A program made the translations under genes and the position numbers. A DNA stretch of 64,000 bases from contig CM060963.1 of assembly GCA_030765045.1 (NCBI GenBank), positions 97,149,176 through 97,213,175 of the forward strand, read 5' to 3'. This DNA comes from Tenodera sinensis (lineage: Eukaryota > Arthropoda > Insecta > Mantodea > Mantidae). Below, piece by piece: positions 46,186 to 57,623 of the stretch. The stretch's first letter is position 1. Every line of letters begins with the position of its first letter. Under the pieces are notes generated by a model, which ran no database searches, was not told the DNA's origin, and saw nothing but the letters and a program-made list of their open reading frames with translations.

Positions 46186-47096
46186 GTAAGTTACAAACAC
46201 TCTGGATTTCACCTGGGGAGGAAATATGAAATCAAAATTTCTGAAAGTGTTTGCAAAATCCCTTTAAGTTAGCTGTATTAGAATAATAGTACTTTACAAA
46301 TTAAATATAAATCCAGGTTTATTGCATTATTAAAATCAAATGTTTCTGTTGAGCGGAAATATGTCACAAACCAGGATTTTGATTAGCCACATATAGTCTC
46401 AGCTTACCGAAAACGAGAGGGAAAGAGGCAAGGACGTTTATACCTGAATATCTGGCCATATTTAGTTGACTGATAATATTCTGTTACCGTTTAAATCCTA
46501 ATTTAGTGTAGACATTAGGGATAAAAATATCTACAGCTGACAAAAGCGACTTATTCATCCGTGCAGATGTGTGTAAAACATTTTATGTGCACTGTTGCCC
46601 TCCATGTCCAAGGATAACATGCTAATTTCTGGTTCCTAAGGTTATGCTATCTAACTTGACAAACAGCAATGGATTTTTTCGGGCATAAAAATCCTTAGCA
46701 TGGCTTCCTTCAGAAGGGAAGTAAAGCCAATGGTCCCATATCATAGATTTACAGCATGCAAAAGTACCTCAAGCCTGATGAAGAGGCCTGTGAGCAAAAT
46801 TATGTGGTCTTTCGCACCATTTAAGAATGGTGCACTGATAACCATAGCAGCTAAAGAGCTATAAAATAAAACTCTATTTCAATTTTTTCATGTGCACTAT
46901 AAAGTTATAGTGATAAACAAGAATTCAGATTTTTCTAAACTTTGTGATTTTCATGATAAAACCTTTTTTGTAATGATTACATGCAGCAATAACATATATT
47001 TCCTCAGAGTTTAATTTTGATAGAAATGCACATTGAAAATTAAATTATGGTTGGGCGATGATGCCATAGCTGATATTTTTGTTACTTTATTTTCAG
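46186..47096 (+). other. ATG2 intron 6 with an unclassified repeat-like stretch
   Basis: 46660-46870 (ccttcagaagggaagtaaag, gcctgatgaagaggcctgtg) is GC-richer and looks like a non-coding repeat, but I found no second copy in the window. The rest is plain intron. Confidence 0.4.
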
Positions 47097-47247
47097 GATT
47101 CTACTGGAAATGTGATTCCAGGGCAGCATGGAGAGTTACAAGTAATATTTGATGAAGGAAGTATGTTTTTTATATCAGGTTACAAAGGAAAACTTGGCCT
47201 TGGTTATGTTTGTTTACAAGTAAATCATGCTTCATTTTATCACAATG
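47097..47247 (+). CDS. ATG2: ATG2 exon, GNVIPGQHGEL and GYKGKLGLGYVCLQ
   Basis: The acceptor ttttcag and donor cacaatg|gttagt flank 50 codons plus one base. GQHGEL and GYKGK.GLGYVCLQVN are the strongest ATG2-like matches in the window. The donor GTTAGT is weaker than the others, but its phase fits exon 8. Confidence 0.93.
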
Positions 47248-47420
47248 GTTAGTATGCCATATGAGCCATTCCGTGGTTACATATGTTTCATGCACCAAAG
47301 TTTAAATCCATAAAATAAACAAATAAATCTAAGAACAGAAGTTACTTATAAATCGATAGTATTTTACCTGCTATTCATCACCCTAGTATTAGTTTTGCAT
47401 GAATTTCATAAGGTTATATT

Positions 47421-47750
47421 GTATTATTATTTATTTATGCCAACAAACTTACTGTTGGTGTTTTTAAACACACAAGCCATGTGTGGGTAAAGTTTTAGAG
47501 GTAGAACTGGAACTTAAAAATTCAATGCCACAACTGGGATTTTAACCACAGACCTTCCGCTTACCGGGCGGCTGCTCTACCACTGAGCTATTGTGACAAA
47601 TACGAACTAGTTTGAGAATTTAATGCCATTCTGGCAGTTTGTCACAATAGCTCAGTGGTAGAGCAGCCGCCCGGTAAGCGGAAGGTCTGTGGTTCAAATC
47701 CCAGTTGTGGCATTGAATTTTTAAGTTCCGGTTCTACCTCTCAAACTTCA
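47421..47750. repeat. tRNA-headed inverted repeat, copy P4 (young)
   Basis: Arms 47498-47600 and 47638-47740 differ at 2 of 103 positions. Each is a full tRNA-like module (gctcagtggtagagcagc, ggttcaaatcccagttg). The 37-bp centre includes gaatttaatgccattctggc. Confidence 0.92.
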
Positions 47751-47839
47751 TATTGTATTGTTTGAAAGATGTAATACTTATGTTGTTTTTCATCATGTGT
47801 ACTATTTACAGCATAAAGGAGTGCTATAATAAAGCTGCT

Positions 47840-48440
47840 TTATCCCCCTCATGTTAAATATGTAGCCCAATGACAATGGAGTGGTCAGAACAAAGACGAC
47901 TATGAGTACAGCAGAACAAAGGGATTCCAGACAATTCTAGAAGCTGTTCATGCACTGTGCTCAGTTATGAGAAGTTTCCAGAAAAGTTATATTATTCCGA
48001 GAATTTGCTGGCACTTCATCTCGGCTATATAAGCAAGTGAGCGAGCCAGTTTTTCAGATTGGAGTATCGAGTTAGTTTTTAAATGTTTGTTGTATACAGT
48101 CAATTTGAGAGAATTTGAATATGTGTATCGTCATTGATAGTTTGAATCATTTAATCACCATGTCAGAGTTTTGTTGTGTGAGGCAATGTTTAATGAATGT
48201 GTCATCGGAGCCAGTTGTTGTTAGAGACAGTAGTTCAACTCTGAGCAGTATTTGTGTCAGGGTCATGATAGGACAGAACAGTTGTGACTTGCAAGGTCAT
48301 CACAAATTGTAGATTGTATTTGCACTTCATTGACACCAAATTAATTGAATTAAATCGTCCATTGATTGTTATAGAGCAAACAATTAATAATTATGAACGA
48401 AGTTGTCCACTGATTGGTTTTTTGTAGAGCAGAGAAAGCA
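47840..48440 (+). other. Possible solo LTR or promoter-like segment
   Basis: cggctatataagcaagtgag near 48027 looks like a TATA box with a start region, within sequence that is GC-richer than its surroundings. No ends or duplications could be fixed. Confidence 0.28.
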
Positions 48441-48989
48441 GAAGAAAATGAAACCTATAACTGAGCAGACCAGTGTACTATCTTTCACAATAGTAAATAC
48501 CCATTCTCTGTGGAACCTGCGTAAAGGGTCATCTAATGCTCAGGCACTCCCACATAGATGGTATGGGAATTAAATTTGCCATATACGCTTGCCTTCCTGT
48601 TCAGAGGGCATGGCAGCCATTGACTCACTTTGCAGCTTTGAAAGGCAATATTTCAGCAATCATTCTAAATTAATAGGCAAGCATTGCAAATTCAATATTA
48701 CACGTGCAGAAAATATGTTATTGGGTTTTGATTAAATAGGAACTAGGAGTAACAGTGATGCCAATGTTGGGTGGTTTGCTTACCAATGTAAGCTTAACCA
48801 TAGACACAAAGTTTCTGTATTTAGTAGTAGCTGAACCCCTTAGGGCATTCTAACACTGACCTACAGTGATGCCCTGAACATGGATCTAACCCTGTGAGAC
48901 GCATCCATTTTTTTCCTTACCTTTCTGTCTTAACGGGCACATAATTATATAATCTGATAACCTGTGCCTGATATACTATTGTACAATAT

Positions 48990-49525
48990 TATCATTTACT
49001 CAGGAGTCTCCGTCTAGGGGATATGTGAATGGTGACCATAAGGTACCCAAGCTGAGCAGAACATTACTTCCACTTACTGGTGTTTTGCTCCTCACTGTAA
49101 CTTTTCTATCTGACCTTACCTTGGTCATCTCTTGTTCTCTTCTTACCCCGATGCTATTAGGGTTCCCGAAGGCTAGGTAGTCTTTATTTTTCCAACCTCT
49201 CCATTTCTCTATAAAATCTTAACCCCTAACATGCTGACCTGTCATGGCATGTAATACGTCCTCTGATTGGTAATCAGAGGATATGGTCGGTGAATTTATT
49301 TTGATAATTCTCCCGGTCAGGTTGGTGAGACCCATAAACCAACGACAGGTGTGGTCCTCCAGACATTCTGGGGGTTGTGAGAGAGCGATGTGAGCCAAAA
49401 CAAAAATATGGGGCTTTCTAAAAAGCGGTTACTATTACTGCTATTGCTCTCTTCAATATAAGTGAAAAATATTGGAGAGCAAGAGGATTAATGACTTCAT
49501 TATCAGAAATCCAGCATTAGCTAAC
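48990..49525 (+). mobile_element. SINE-X copy 2 with LINE-A 3' tail
   Basis: Body matches 14755-15165. From about 49460 it reads aaatattggagagcaagagg... to ccagcattagctaacaacaa, the last 20 or so codons, stop and CAA tail of LINE-A. Confidence 0.88.
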
Positions 49526-49764
49526 AACAACATTTTATGTTAATATGTGTATTATTTTGCCAATATAAAAGAAAATTGTTTACCCAAATTTCAGGATTAT
49601 GCTGGCACTAGTTTTTAGATTTTCAGGGTAAGCTGTAAATCATTAAATCTCCCATGTGGGAATTGCAATTTCAGATATACATGAGCCACTGTAACTCATT
49701 TCTCTGTGATAACTGAAGAATAACAAAGAAAGTGAAGAAAATTCTAACAAGAGATAAGTTATAT

Positions 49765-50890
49765 AATGAAAAAAACTGAAGCTATTAGCAATGAAGCAAC
49801 ATAAATCTATTATGTATAATGTAATAACTATAATGTAATAACTTAGAGACTATAAGCTTCACTTATCTTAGATATGTTTTTCCTTATTAGGTATTGTTTT
49901 CCCTTCATTAATAACTTCATTAAAAGTTGTAATACACAATTTTAATGTGTCACTATTGATTCTTATGTAATCCTCACCTTGAAGTAAAAGTTCTTTCTGT
50001 TAATATAATTAGATATATCCAAAATTACAGTCTTATTTCCTTTATCGGCTTTAGTATAAATTATGTCTTTTTCATTTAATGATCAGATTATTATGCTTTT
50101 CTTTAGGATAATTTTTACTCAAATTCTGCAATATCTTAAAGTTTTCATTTCAATTAAAGATTTATCAATTTCATTTAAATCTTGACTGTAATTTCAGTGT
50201 ATGCAACATAATCATGTGTTTTTTGAAAAATTTACACAAGATTTTATACCTTTATTTAGGAAATTAAGTTCTTTCTCGTTAAAGTTACAATTTCAAAAAT
50301 TAATTACATTATTTGTTGGATTGTTCTGTTTAGTTGTCTTCAGTTTATGTTGTTTCGAGTATAATCTATTTATCTATTTTTTAATCATTTTGTGTTACTT
50401 TTCATGTAAAATTTAGATACTCAAATAATTTTGATTCCAAATTGGCCCAAATTAACCTAAAATATGTGTTAATTTCAAATGTAATTGGTATAACTTTAGT
50501 TCAGTATTAAGTTTTTGAAGTGAAAACTCCATTCCACTTCAATTTCTTTTCTTTCTGCCGCTTTTTGGTGAGGACTGATTATTATCAAATTTTAAAGTTT
50601 TTCTACAAAACTTTTCTACTTTTCGTTTTAAGCAAATATTCAGTAAGTCCACAAGGGTATGTCTCTTTTTATCTTGTAGTTTTAACTATAATTTAATTTC
50701 ATGCTTAGCTCCATTAAAATTAAGCGAATTAGATTAAATGAATAATCCATCGAAAAACAGAAAATTGTGTTAGAAATGAAAGGACCAATGCTTCAAACTA
50801 TCATGATTATATAATGAAAAACCTGAACCTATTAAAACTGACTATATGTGAAGCTTATAGTCTCTAAGTTATTAGTATATTTATGGAATA
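49765..50890 (-). mobile_element. Penelope-like remnant in inverted flanks
   Basis: Inverted repeat: taacttagagactataagc at 49841 and gcttatagtctctaagtta at 50854. Outer sequence ctgaagctattagcaatgaa is the foldback terminus. Inside, on the minus strand near 50010-50070, IYTKADKGNKTVILD is the Penelope RT N-terminal motif, as at 40000. Confidence 0.78.
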
Positions 50891-51079
50891 GGTAAGTAAT
50901 TCCACCATCTGTAAGTAAAGGAGATTTTGCACAAAGAAAAGTGTGATCTGCAATACTTCAGACGATGGCTTCCTTCTGTAGCTTAGTGTTACTCTGATAG
51001 ATTTATTTTCCAGAGAGGTAACTTACCTAAAGTGAATAAATTAAAAGATAAGTGAAACATATAGTTTCCATATATTTGT

Positions 51080-51312
51080 TATTTATTTTGATAATTCTCC
51101 CAGTCAGGTCGGTGAGACTCATAAACCAACGACAGGTGTGGTCCTCCAGACATTTTGGGGGTTGTGAGAGAGCGATGTGACCGCCAAAACATAAAAATAT
51201 GGTGCTCTCTAAAAAGCGGTTACTATTAATGCTATTGCTCTCTTTATATTGGAGAGCAAGAGGATTAATGACTTCATTGTCAGAAATCCAGCATTAGCTA
51301 ATAAAAATAATA
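51080..51312 (+). mobile_element. SINE-X copy 3, short, with LINE-A tail
   Basis: Starts in the middle of the body (gataattctcccagtcaggt) and ends with ttggagagcaagaggattaa and ccagcattagctaataaaaa. Confidence 0.85.
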
Positions 51313-51334
51313 AAATATATTTGTTATTTTAAAG

Positions 51335-51780
51335 TAAGAACAAATTAGAAACTAAAAACTTCACTTATCTTATTATTTTGGTGCTGACCCTGGGGTTTCA
51401 AGCTATATCCAGCTCATTCTCAAAGCCATATAAACAAACTCGTTGCCAAGCTACAATCTTTTATTTTTTCTGAAAAACAATTACTCTTATTCAATTTTTA
51501 TTTACCAATCTCTGAAAACAAAAATTTATAAATACAATCTATAGATGGTAATTCGAAGTTCATAACACGGTTCCTGTTTTTTAAAATAAAAACTTTTTCC
51601 CAAACCATTAAATCTATTGGATTACTTAATGATATAGCTTGAAACCCTAGGGTCAGCACCAAAATAATAAGATAAGTGAAGTTTTTAGTTTCTAATTTGT
51701 TCTTACTTTAGAATCTTGTTGCTTCACTGTTCATAGCTTCAATTTTTCCATAATTAATATATTTGTTATGTTAGATTTAA
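51335..51780 (-). mobile_element. Foldback element enclosing a Penelope GIY-YIG fragment
   Basis: Arms 51335-51430 and 51635-51770 are inverted copies of the foldback arm. Between them the minus strand reads VWEKVFILKNRNRVMNFELP, equivalent to the post-GIY-YIG segment STWEQIFILKNRNRVFNFDI of the 38233 frame. This links the arm family to Penelope-like elements. Confidence 0.82.
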
Positions 51781-52060
51781 TTTGCTTCGCTGTTAATACT
51801 TTGTTTTTTCATTGAATCTGGATATATGTTTCTTTTGATTATGTCTACAAAACTTATTTTATTTTATCAGTTTTGGAGAAAAAATAATTGAATACATTGA
51901 TTTTTTTTCAAAATAATTTTCTAAATAAAAATTCAGTAACAATTAAACTACTCCATGTGAAACATTTAAAATACATGAAGTAGGGTCCAGGAACATGTGC
52001 AGAATTTCAGAGAAATCTATTAAGAATTACATTACAAAGAACAGTTTGAACATTAAAAGA

Positions 52061-52099
<39 letters not shown>

Positions 52100-52944
52100 A
52101 AGAAAATAAATATATAAATAAATAGAAAGCAAAAAATAACTTCAATGTTTTAAATTTATAACAATATATATTTACATTTTAGAATTCCTTTGGATCATAC
52201 GAAGGTCATTCAGCTAACTGTTAAGGTTCCTCCTCTTTAAGTTTTACTACTGATTTTCATTGATTTGAATGTACTTAATGTATTTAGAGTACTCTGCTTC
52301 AATCTTTGCCTATCCTTAACACTGCTAGTTATTTTGCTGCCTGGACTTGCTTTATTAGCTGTGACCCTTTCCTTTACATACAAGCTGGAAGTGAAATAAA
52401 CCACCAGACTGAAGGAGGTGAGAGAATGCATGTAAACTAACAAAAAAATTCCAATAAGTTTTTTAATTAAATGCACTGTTAAATAGATAATTGTGTTTAA
52501 AAGTGAGAGTGTGTGACAACGTGTTGCAACCTGTTGATGGAGTACTCAGCTCCTATCGGCAGGTCAATGAATTATTCTAATGCTCTATAAAAACCATTTA
52601 AGTAACGTTAGTCATGTATTGAATTCAGATGTTTTGTCATGCTGCGCCAGACACCAAAAAATTACATGAAAAAGGTTATGGCTGATAGCCCCATATGAAA
52701 ACATTACCTCAAATCTTACATTTCCATGTAATTACAAATATTTCATTTGGTATGTTCAAAGGCCTGAATATCTGGCCAGTTCTATTTAAGAGGCTTATGT
52801 CATGCTAAGATAACAACCTCACTTGGAATCGGATTCTTCTTTTAAACGCTGTGCAAAATTGTTAACCAACTTCCGACACAGGTTGCAGTATTACATCCAT
52901 TAGGAAGTCACAAATATGATAAAAGCATAAAAAAATAATCTTAC
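51781..52944 (+). other. Intron sequence with a poly(A) run
   Basis: (A)n at about 52063-52097 may be a retroposon tail, but no body is recognised before it. Confidence 0.45.
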
Positions 52945-53035
52945 TTTCATAGAAGTTTGAAAACAGTGTTGTTGTAATTAATTTAATTTAAAAGGTGAGT
53001 TAATTAATAACTCACCTTTTAAATTAAATTAAAAT
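52945..53035. repeat. Family-M palindrome, compact
   Basis: agaagtttgaaaacagtgtt, then tttaaaaggtgagtta followed at once by taactcaccttttaaa. Confidence 0.82.
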
Positions 53036-53817
53036 AAAAAAATAAACTTTAAATATGCTCTAATGAGTCAGAAATACATAAATTCACTTGAAATGAAACG
53101 AATAGAAAAGTCCATGTCTACTTACTGTGTATGCACGCTGAGCAAAACTGAGTTGTCTTACTCACCCTATTTACAGAATGATAGGGACCTAATGCGATAT
53201 TCGTGTTCACAATAAATAGTAAGGTAGTTTGTTTCTAACACATACACATCTGGTGAACACATGCAGTTTTCATATTGTCTGTAAGAAGCATTGTATGTAT
53301 GAAGCATTGGTGCCGAGACTGGCTGCTAATGGCTGGAAGTTAGGTTATCTGCATTGAGCATTCCAAAGGTTATGCCATTCCTGCGTGAAACATCTCTTGT
53401 GTTATTAATACCGTTATTCCATATTGAATTTAACAATGTGACACTAGTAATTGCTAAACCTTTAGAAAAGCATAATTTATAATGTGAATTTACGCTCCAC
53501 TGCAAAATGTTTAAACAAAATGTATGTGCAATTGTTTACATGTTTGGCCCAGTAAGTGTATAGTTCTCTTTAATTTTTAATGTACCCAATTTAAAACAAG
53601 ACTAATGTGGTTAATGCATGTACCTACATCTAAAAAAAGGAATTTGTATAACATGATGCAGAAGTATTTGGAAGCACTTTCGCTTACAATAGTTTACTCC
53701 AAGTTTTAACAAGAATCTCCTGAGCACCAAAGAACTCGAGTTAGTGAAATTTGCAACACAAAGTTTCTAACAGGATCACCTGAATATGTGAGAAAGATAT
53801 CAAAGTATTTCAAGAAA
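53036..53817 (+). other. Intron sequence, nothing recognised
   Basis: AT-rich; no shared repeat. Confidence 0.5.
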
Positions 53818-54418
53818 TGTTGTTGTTGTTGTTGTTGTTGTTTTCTAGTGCCTTGCATCTGGCAATGAAGCCATTAGCATTCGTGCTTTCCAATACTTTT
53901 GAACTGTAGTCTTCTGATCTGGGGTAGTAAGGGGTAGTGATGCGCCTCCTATAGCCTCTCCTACCCGATTCCCATCCTCATCCTGCCCGTGGTGCACCCT
54001 GCTTTTAACAGATGAGGCTCTGGGGACCGAATCACAGCGGTATAACTGTTTCATCTAAAATGGAGGAAATGCCATTTACATATGTGCTGGCCTATCACAG
54101 CACAACAGCGTCCCTCAGAGGCACATGAGGGGAAGGTCGGTGGATCTAAATACCACCTATTTAGTCCTCCCGGCTAGGTCCAATGGACCCGTTGACCAAC
54201 TATAGGTGTGGTCCCCCTTGCAAAATGGGGGTTTAAGTCAGGTGATGTAACTGCCACATTGTAAAACTGGTGCCTGTTAAGAAAACAGTTACATGAAAGC
54301 CACATACCATTTGAAGACCTGTGAAGCATTAAGATCAGAAGAAACTACAGTTCAAAAGTATTGGAAAGCACGAATGCTAATGGCTTGATTGCCAGATGCA
54401 AGGCACTAGAAAACAACA
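53818..54418. mobile_element. SINE-X-like body between inverted LINE-B tails
   Basis: Left end: (TGT)n and the LINE-B tail inverted (tctagtgccttgcatctggc). Middle: cggctaggtccaatggaccc and aggtgtggtccccc, homologous to the SINE-X body. Right end: LINE-B tail forward (gcaaggcactagaaaacaac). Both tails point outward. Confidence 0.78.
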
Positions 54419-54419
54419 A

Positions 54420-54810
54420 CAGTTTCTTCTGATCTTAATGCTTCACAGGTCTTCAAGTGGTCTTTGTTCATTTCTGCTGGATTGTTACACAGGACACATA
54501 TTGGTGAGGCTGAGATACCTATTCTGTAGAGATGACTTGCTAAGTAGTCGTGATTTGTCAATAGTCGGAAGGCTGCAACCGCTGTTTTCCTTGGTTTCTG
54601 GGGGATTATATCTGGGTTGGAAAGTAGTGTAATCCATTTTTTTATCTTTGGCATTTGTTTCTATTTCTTGTGGGTATGAATGAGAAAATTTTTTAATGAT
54701 CAAGCGTTTTATTGAGAAATATGAGAAATTGAATTTAGACTTTTGTTTTATTGTTGTACCCTTCTTTGCAAGTGAGGTAAACAAATTTGACACTGTGTTT
54801 GCGCCCAATG
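54420..54810 (-). pseudogene. LINE-B C-terminal fragment
   Basis: Minus strand: FTSLAKKGTTIKQKSK, FRLLTNHDYLASHLYRIGI, then SPICVLCNNPAEMNKDHLKT. It is the RNase H exit and C-terminal finger of LINE-B, sister to LINE-A. Lies tail to tail with the previous element. Confidence 0.82.
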
Positions 54811-55489
54811 AATTCCATAGTCACGTGCTAACCATTATTTACATGATAGCTATTGAAACAAAAAATGGTCATATTTTTAATAACTAATGTTTATTAGCAG
54901 TAACAAGTATGCAATAACATTGGGATTAATATGATATAAGAGTTTAGATGAGGAATTCGATAACTGCAGTCAAGCTTCACATCTTTTGTGGCTTCGATAA
55001 AAAAACAATTGCATGCGATTAAGTAAACATTCCATGCGATCTACACCGGTATACGAAGAAAGTAAACACAGTGATGTGACTGCCAGTTCTACAAGAATTA
55101 AGAAGGCAACAAATTGTGGGTTTTTTTAAATTTATTTAACACAAAAACTGTTGAATCTATTGAAGTACAGAAAAGGAAAAAGTTGTCGTTAATTTGATTT
55201 TCTATGAATATGCCCATAAATCAAGAACCTTTAATCAATAATGATTCAGCCAGGTGATGATAAATTTTTGTGGTAAAAATATTTTTTTCTGGAAAACCAA
55301 AAGCTTTTCAGCTTTTTGGTATTTGACTTTCTTGTTATTCACAATAAGAGAAATTTGCGGTTAAAGTCTGATGAATTATTTCACTTCCACCCTCTATAGA
55401 GTACTCACAAGTCGATACCGTGAAAAACTGTTTCAAAATTATGGCTTGGTGTTGTTCTGCATTAATGGTTTCGTGAAAGAAAATACAGC
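54811..55489 (+). other. Intron sequence, nothing recognised
   Basis: No repeat or coding signal seen. Confidence 0.5.
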
Positions 55490-55942
55490 CAGTAGTTATT
55501 ATTTATTTATGCCAACAAACTTACTGTTGGTGTTTTTAAACACACAAGCCATGTGTGGTAAATGTTTGAGAGGTAGAATTTGAACAGAAAAATTAAATGC
55601 CACAATTGGCATTTGAACCACAGATCCTCCACTTACCAGGCAGGTGCTCTAACCATTAAGCTACTGTGACAACCTGCCAGAATGACATTAAATTCTCCAA
55701 CCAATTTGTATTTCTCCTGGTAAACCACAAAGGCAGTCTCACATCAGAGACAATTACCCCAGTGGTGACTTACTTCCTTTGTGGTTCACCAGAAGAAGTA
55801 CAAATTGGTTGGAGAATTCAATGTCATTCTGGCAGATTGTCACAGTAGTTTAATGGTTAGACCACCCACCTTGTAAGCGGAAGTTCTGTGGTTCCAATCC
55901 TACCTGTGGCATTGAATTTTTCATTTCCAATTCTACCTCTCA
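55490..55942. repeat. tRNA-headed inverted repeat, copy P5
   Basis: Reverse module at 55565-55675 and forward module at 55838-55942 around a shortened body with cagtctcacatcagagacaa. Same family as P1. Confidence 0.85.
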
Positions 55943-55944
55943 AA

Positions 55945-56150
55945 CAGCCAATAATTCTCGTCGCACTCACAGCACACCATACGTCGACTTTAGGATCATG
56001 TAGCACACTTTCAGTATGAGTCTCGGATTTACTGTTAACCAGTAGCAGTTGTTTTGCATGTTAACATGTCTATTGATATGAAACCATGCCTCGTGACTGA
56101 AAAACACTGATTGCAGGTTTATGATATTGACACCATGTGCAACACCTGTT
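55945..56150 (-). pseudogene. Transposase scrap with VFFSHEAWFH
   Basis: Minus strand: SVFFSHEAWFHINRHVNMQN then YWLTVNPRL, resembling the first-Asp region (FSDEAWFH..G.VN.QN.RYW) of the Tc/mariner-like transposase family seen at 31718 and 34600. The acidic Asp is replaced by His, so this copy is inactive. Confidence 0.68.
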
Positions 56151-56655
56151 CTAGCCTGGGGCTTCCTGCCCTTTAAGCTTTGTGCCTCCATTGTTTTGTA
56201 TGGTCACTTTTTTATCTCTTTTGACTTAAAGACTTTTGGGGTGATATTTTTAATTGAGCACCAATATATAAAACTTTTCTTCTGTGAGGACATGGGTTCT
56301 TTGCTTCTTTTTTTTTGGTGTGATACTGATCCTGTAGTATTGAATTTGTGGAATATTTTAGGCACTTGTTATTGGGCAGATAATGTCAGGAAATTTCCCT
56401 AAATAGTGATGACACTGAATAGGTGATTCATATTTTATGAAATGATTACAAATAAATATTTTTTGTTAAGTACTAAATTGTAAATACAAGCAAATACACT
56501 AATTGGCAACACAACTAATGCTCCACTGCCCCAGTCAACCTTGCAGGTGCTTCACATGGCATGAATATCAGTGTTGAATATTTTTTATGATGTTTCTTAT
56601 TTCTTGGCATATGTACATGTTGCTTGCATATAACATGCATATTGACTCTTTTCAG

Positions 56656-56861
56656 GCTTAGTAGCAACTCCATATGAACCTCAACCGTTGAAACTGGTTG
56701 GCTCTCCACCATCTTCACATTTGGAACCTACCATATATTGTACAGAACCTGGAGCACAGTTGAAAAGTTGTGTGCCAGTTGGCAGTGGATGTAGCAATAG
56801 TGTAGACATGCTTGCAGTTGCTGTCAAAATACAAAACGATGACCATTTACACAACCTAAAG
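56656..56861 (+). CDS. ATG2: ATG2 exon, PTIYCTEPG and DMLAVAVKI
   Basis: The acceptor cttttcag completes Gly and the exon then reads LVATPYEPQPLKLVG. It ends with VDMLAVAVKIQNDDHLHNLK at a phase-0 donor (aag|gtattt). A MLAVAVKI-like segment directly precedes TFRVA..LRGATLRHR in ATG2 proteins, and it does so here through exon 9. Confidence 0.92.
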
Positions 56862-56989
56862 GTATTTCCTTATTGAACTTGCATTAGTTCCACTATTGCC
56901 TGCATCGCACCAAAAAGCTAATGAAATATTTTTCTATAGGGTGCTAAAATTTAAATTTTTGGAAAATTAACAGCAAAGCTGAAAATCGT

Positions 56990-57145
56990 ATACCTCCTCT
57001 ACCTCTCTCTTCCTCTCTGTTCCTTTCTCTCTCTGTCTCTCTCTCTTGCTCTCTGTCTCGTCCTCTCTCATCCTCTCTCTCCTACATCTTCCTCTCTCTG
57101 TCCTTTGCTCTCTCTAGCTCTCCCTCTCACCATCTCTCTTTCTTC
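56990..57145. repeat. CT-rich low-complexity tract
   Basis: Irregular TCTC/CTCT repeats within the 762-bp intron 8. Confidence 0.9.
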
Positions 57146-57246
57146 ATAAATATAGTTTACCTAAGAACTTTCCAAGCCATTCATCCCGTTGCAAAAGTTC
57201 CTGCAACTTACTCCAACTAATGTTCTAAGTTCATCAGGCATCTTTT

Positions 57247-57365
57247 ACTTTTTTGGTTTCCAGTATGGACCATGTCTTGTTGGCTTTTTAAGTAATTAAA
57301 AATAATGCTGACGTTTCTTAAAAAGCCAACATGATGCGGCACATACCAGAAACCAAAAAAGTAAT
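57247..57365. repeat. Small foldback in intron 8
   Basis: acttttttggtttccagtat...ttggctttttaag is followed by the inverted cttaaaaagccaac...cagaaaccaaaaaagt, arms about 45 bp with a few differences. Not shared with other repeats here. Confidence 0.82.
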
Positions 57366-57623
57366 GGACAAAGGCGGTGGAAGTCTACATAATCATTAAA
57401 GCAACTTTTAGTTCAATTATTTTGACCTTATTACAGGAAAATTAGTGACACAAATTTGTAGTGCATATTTAAAATGCAATAACTTCAGTTAATTGATGAA
57501 CTGTTGTATATTTACTGATTACTGGGTTGCAAATTTATAGCATATTGCAGATGAAATAATTAAGATAAAAGTAAGCTGGTTATGGTTGTTAGGCAAGTAA
57601 TCTTCTTTCATATTTAATTCCAG

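Noticed and set aside
46770..46815. CTGATGA as a hammerhead core
   Set aside because: No GAAA after a plausible stem II and no stem I pairing.
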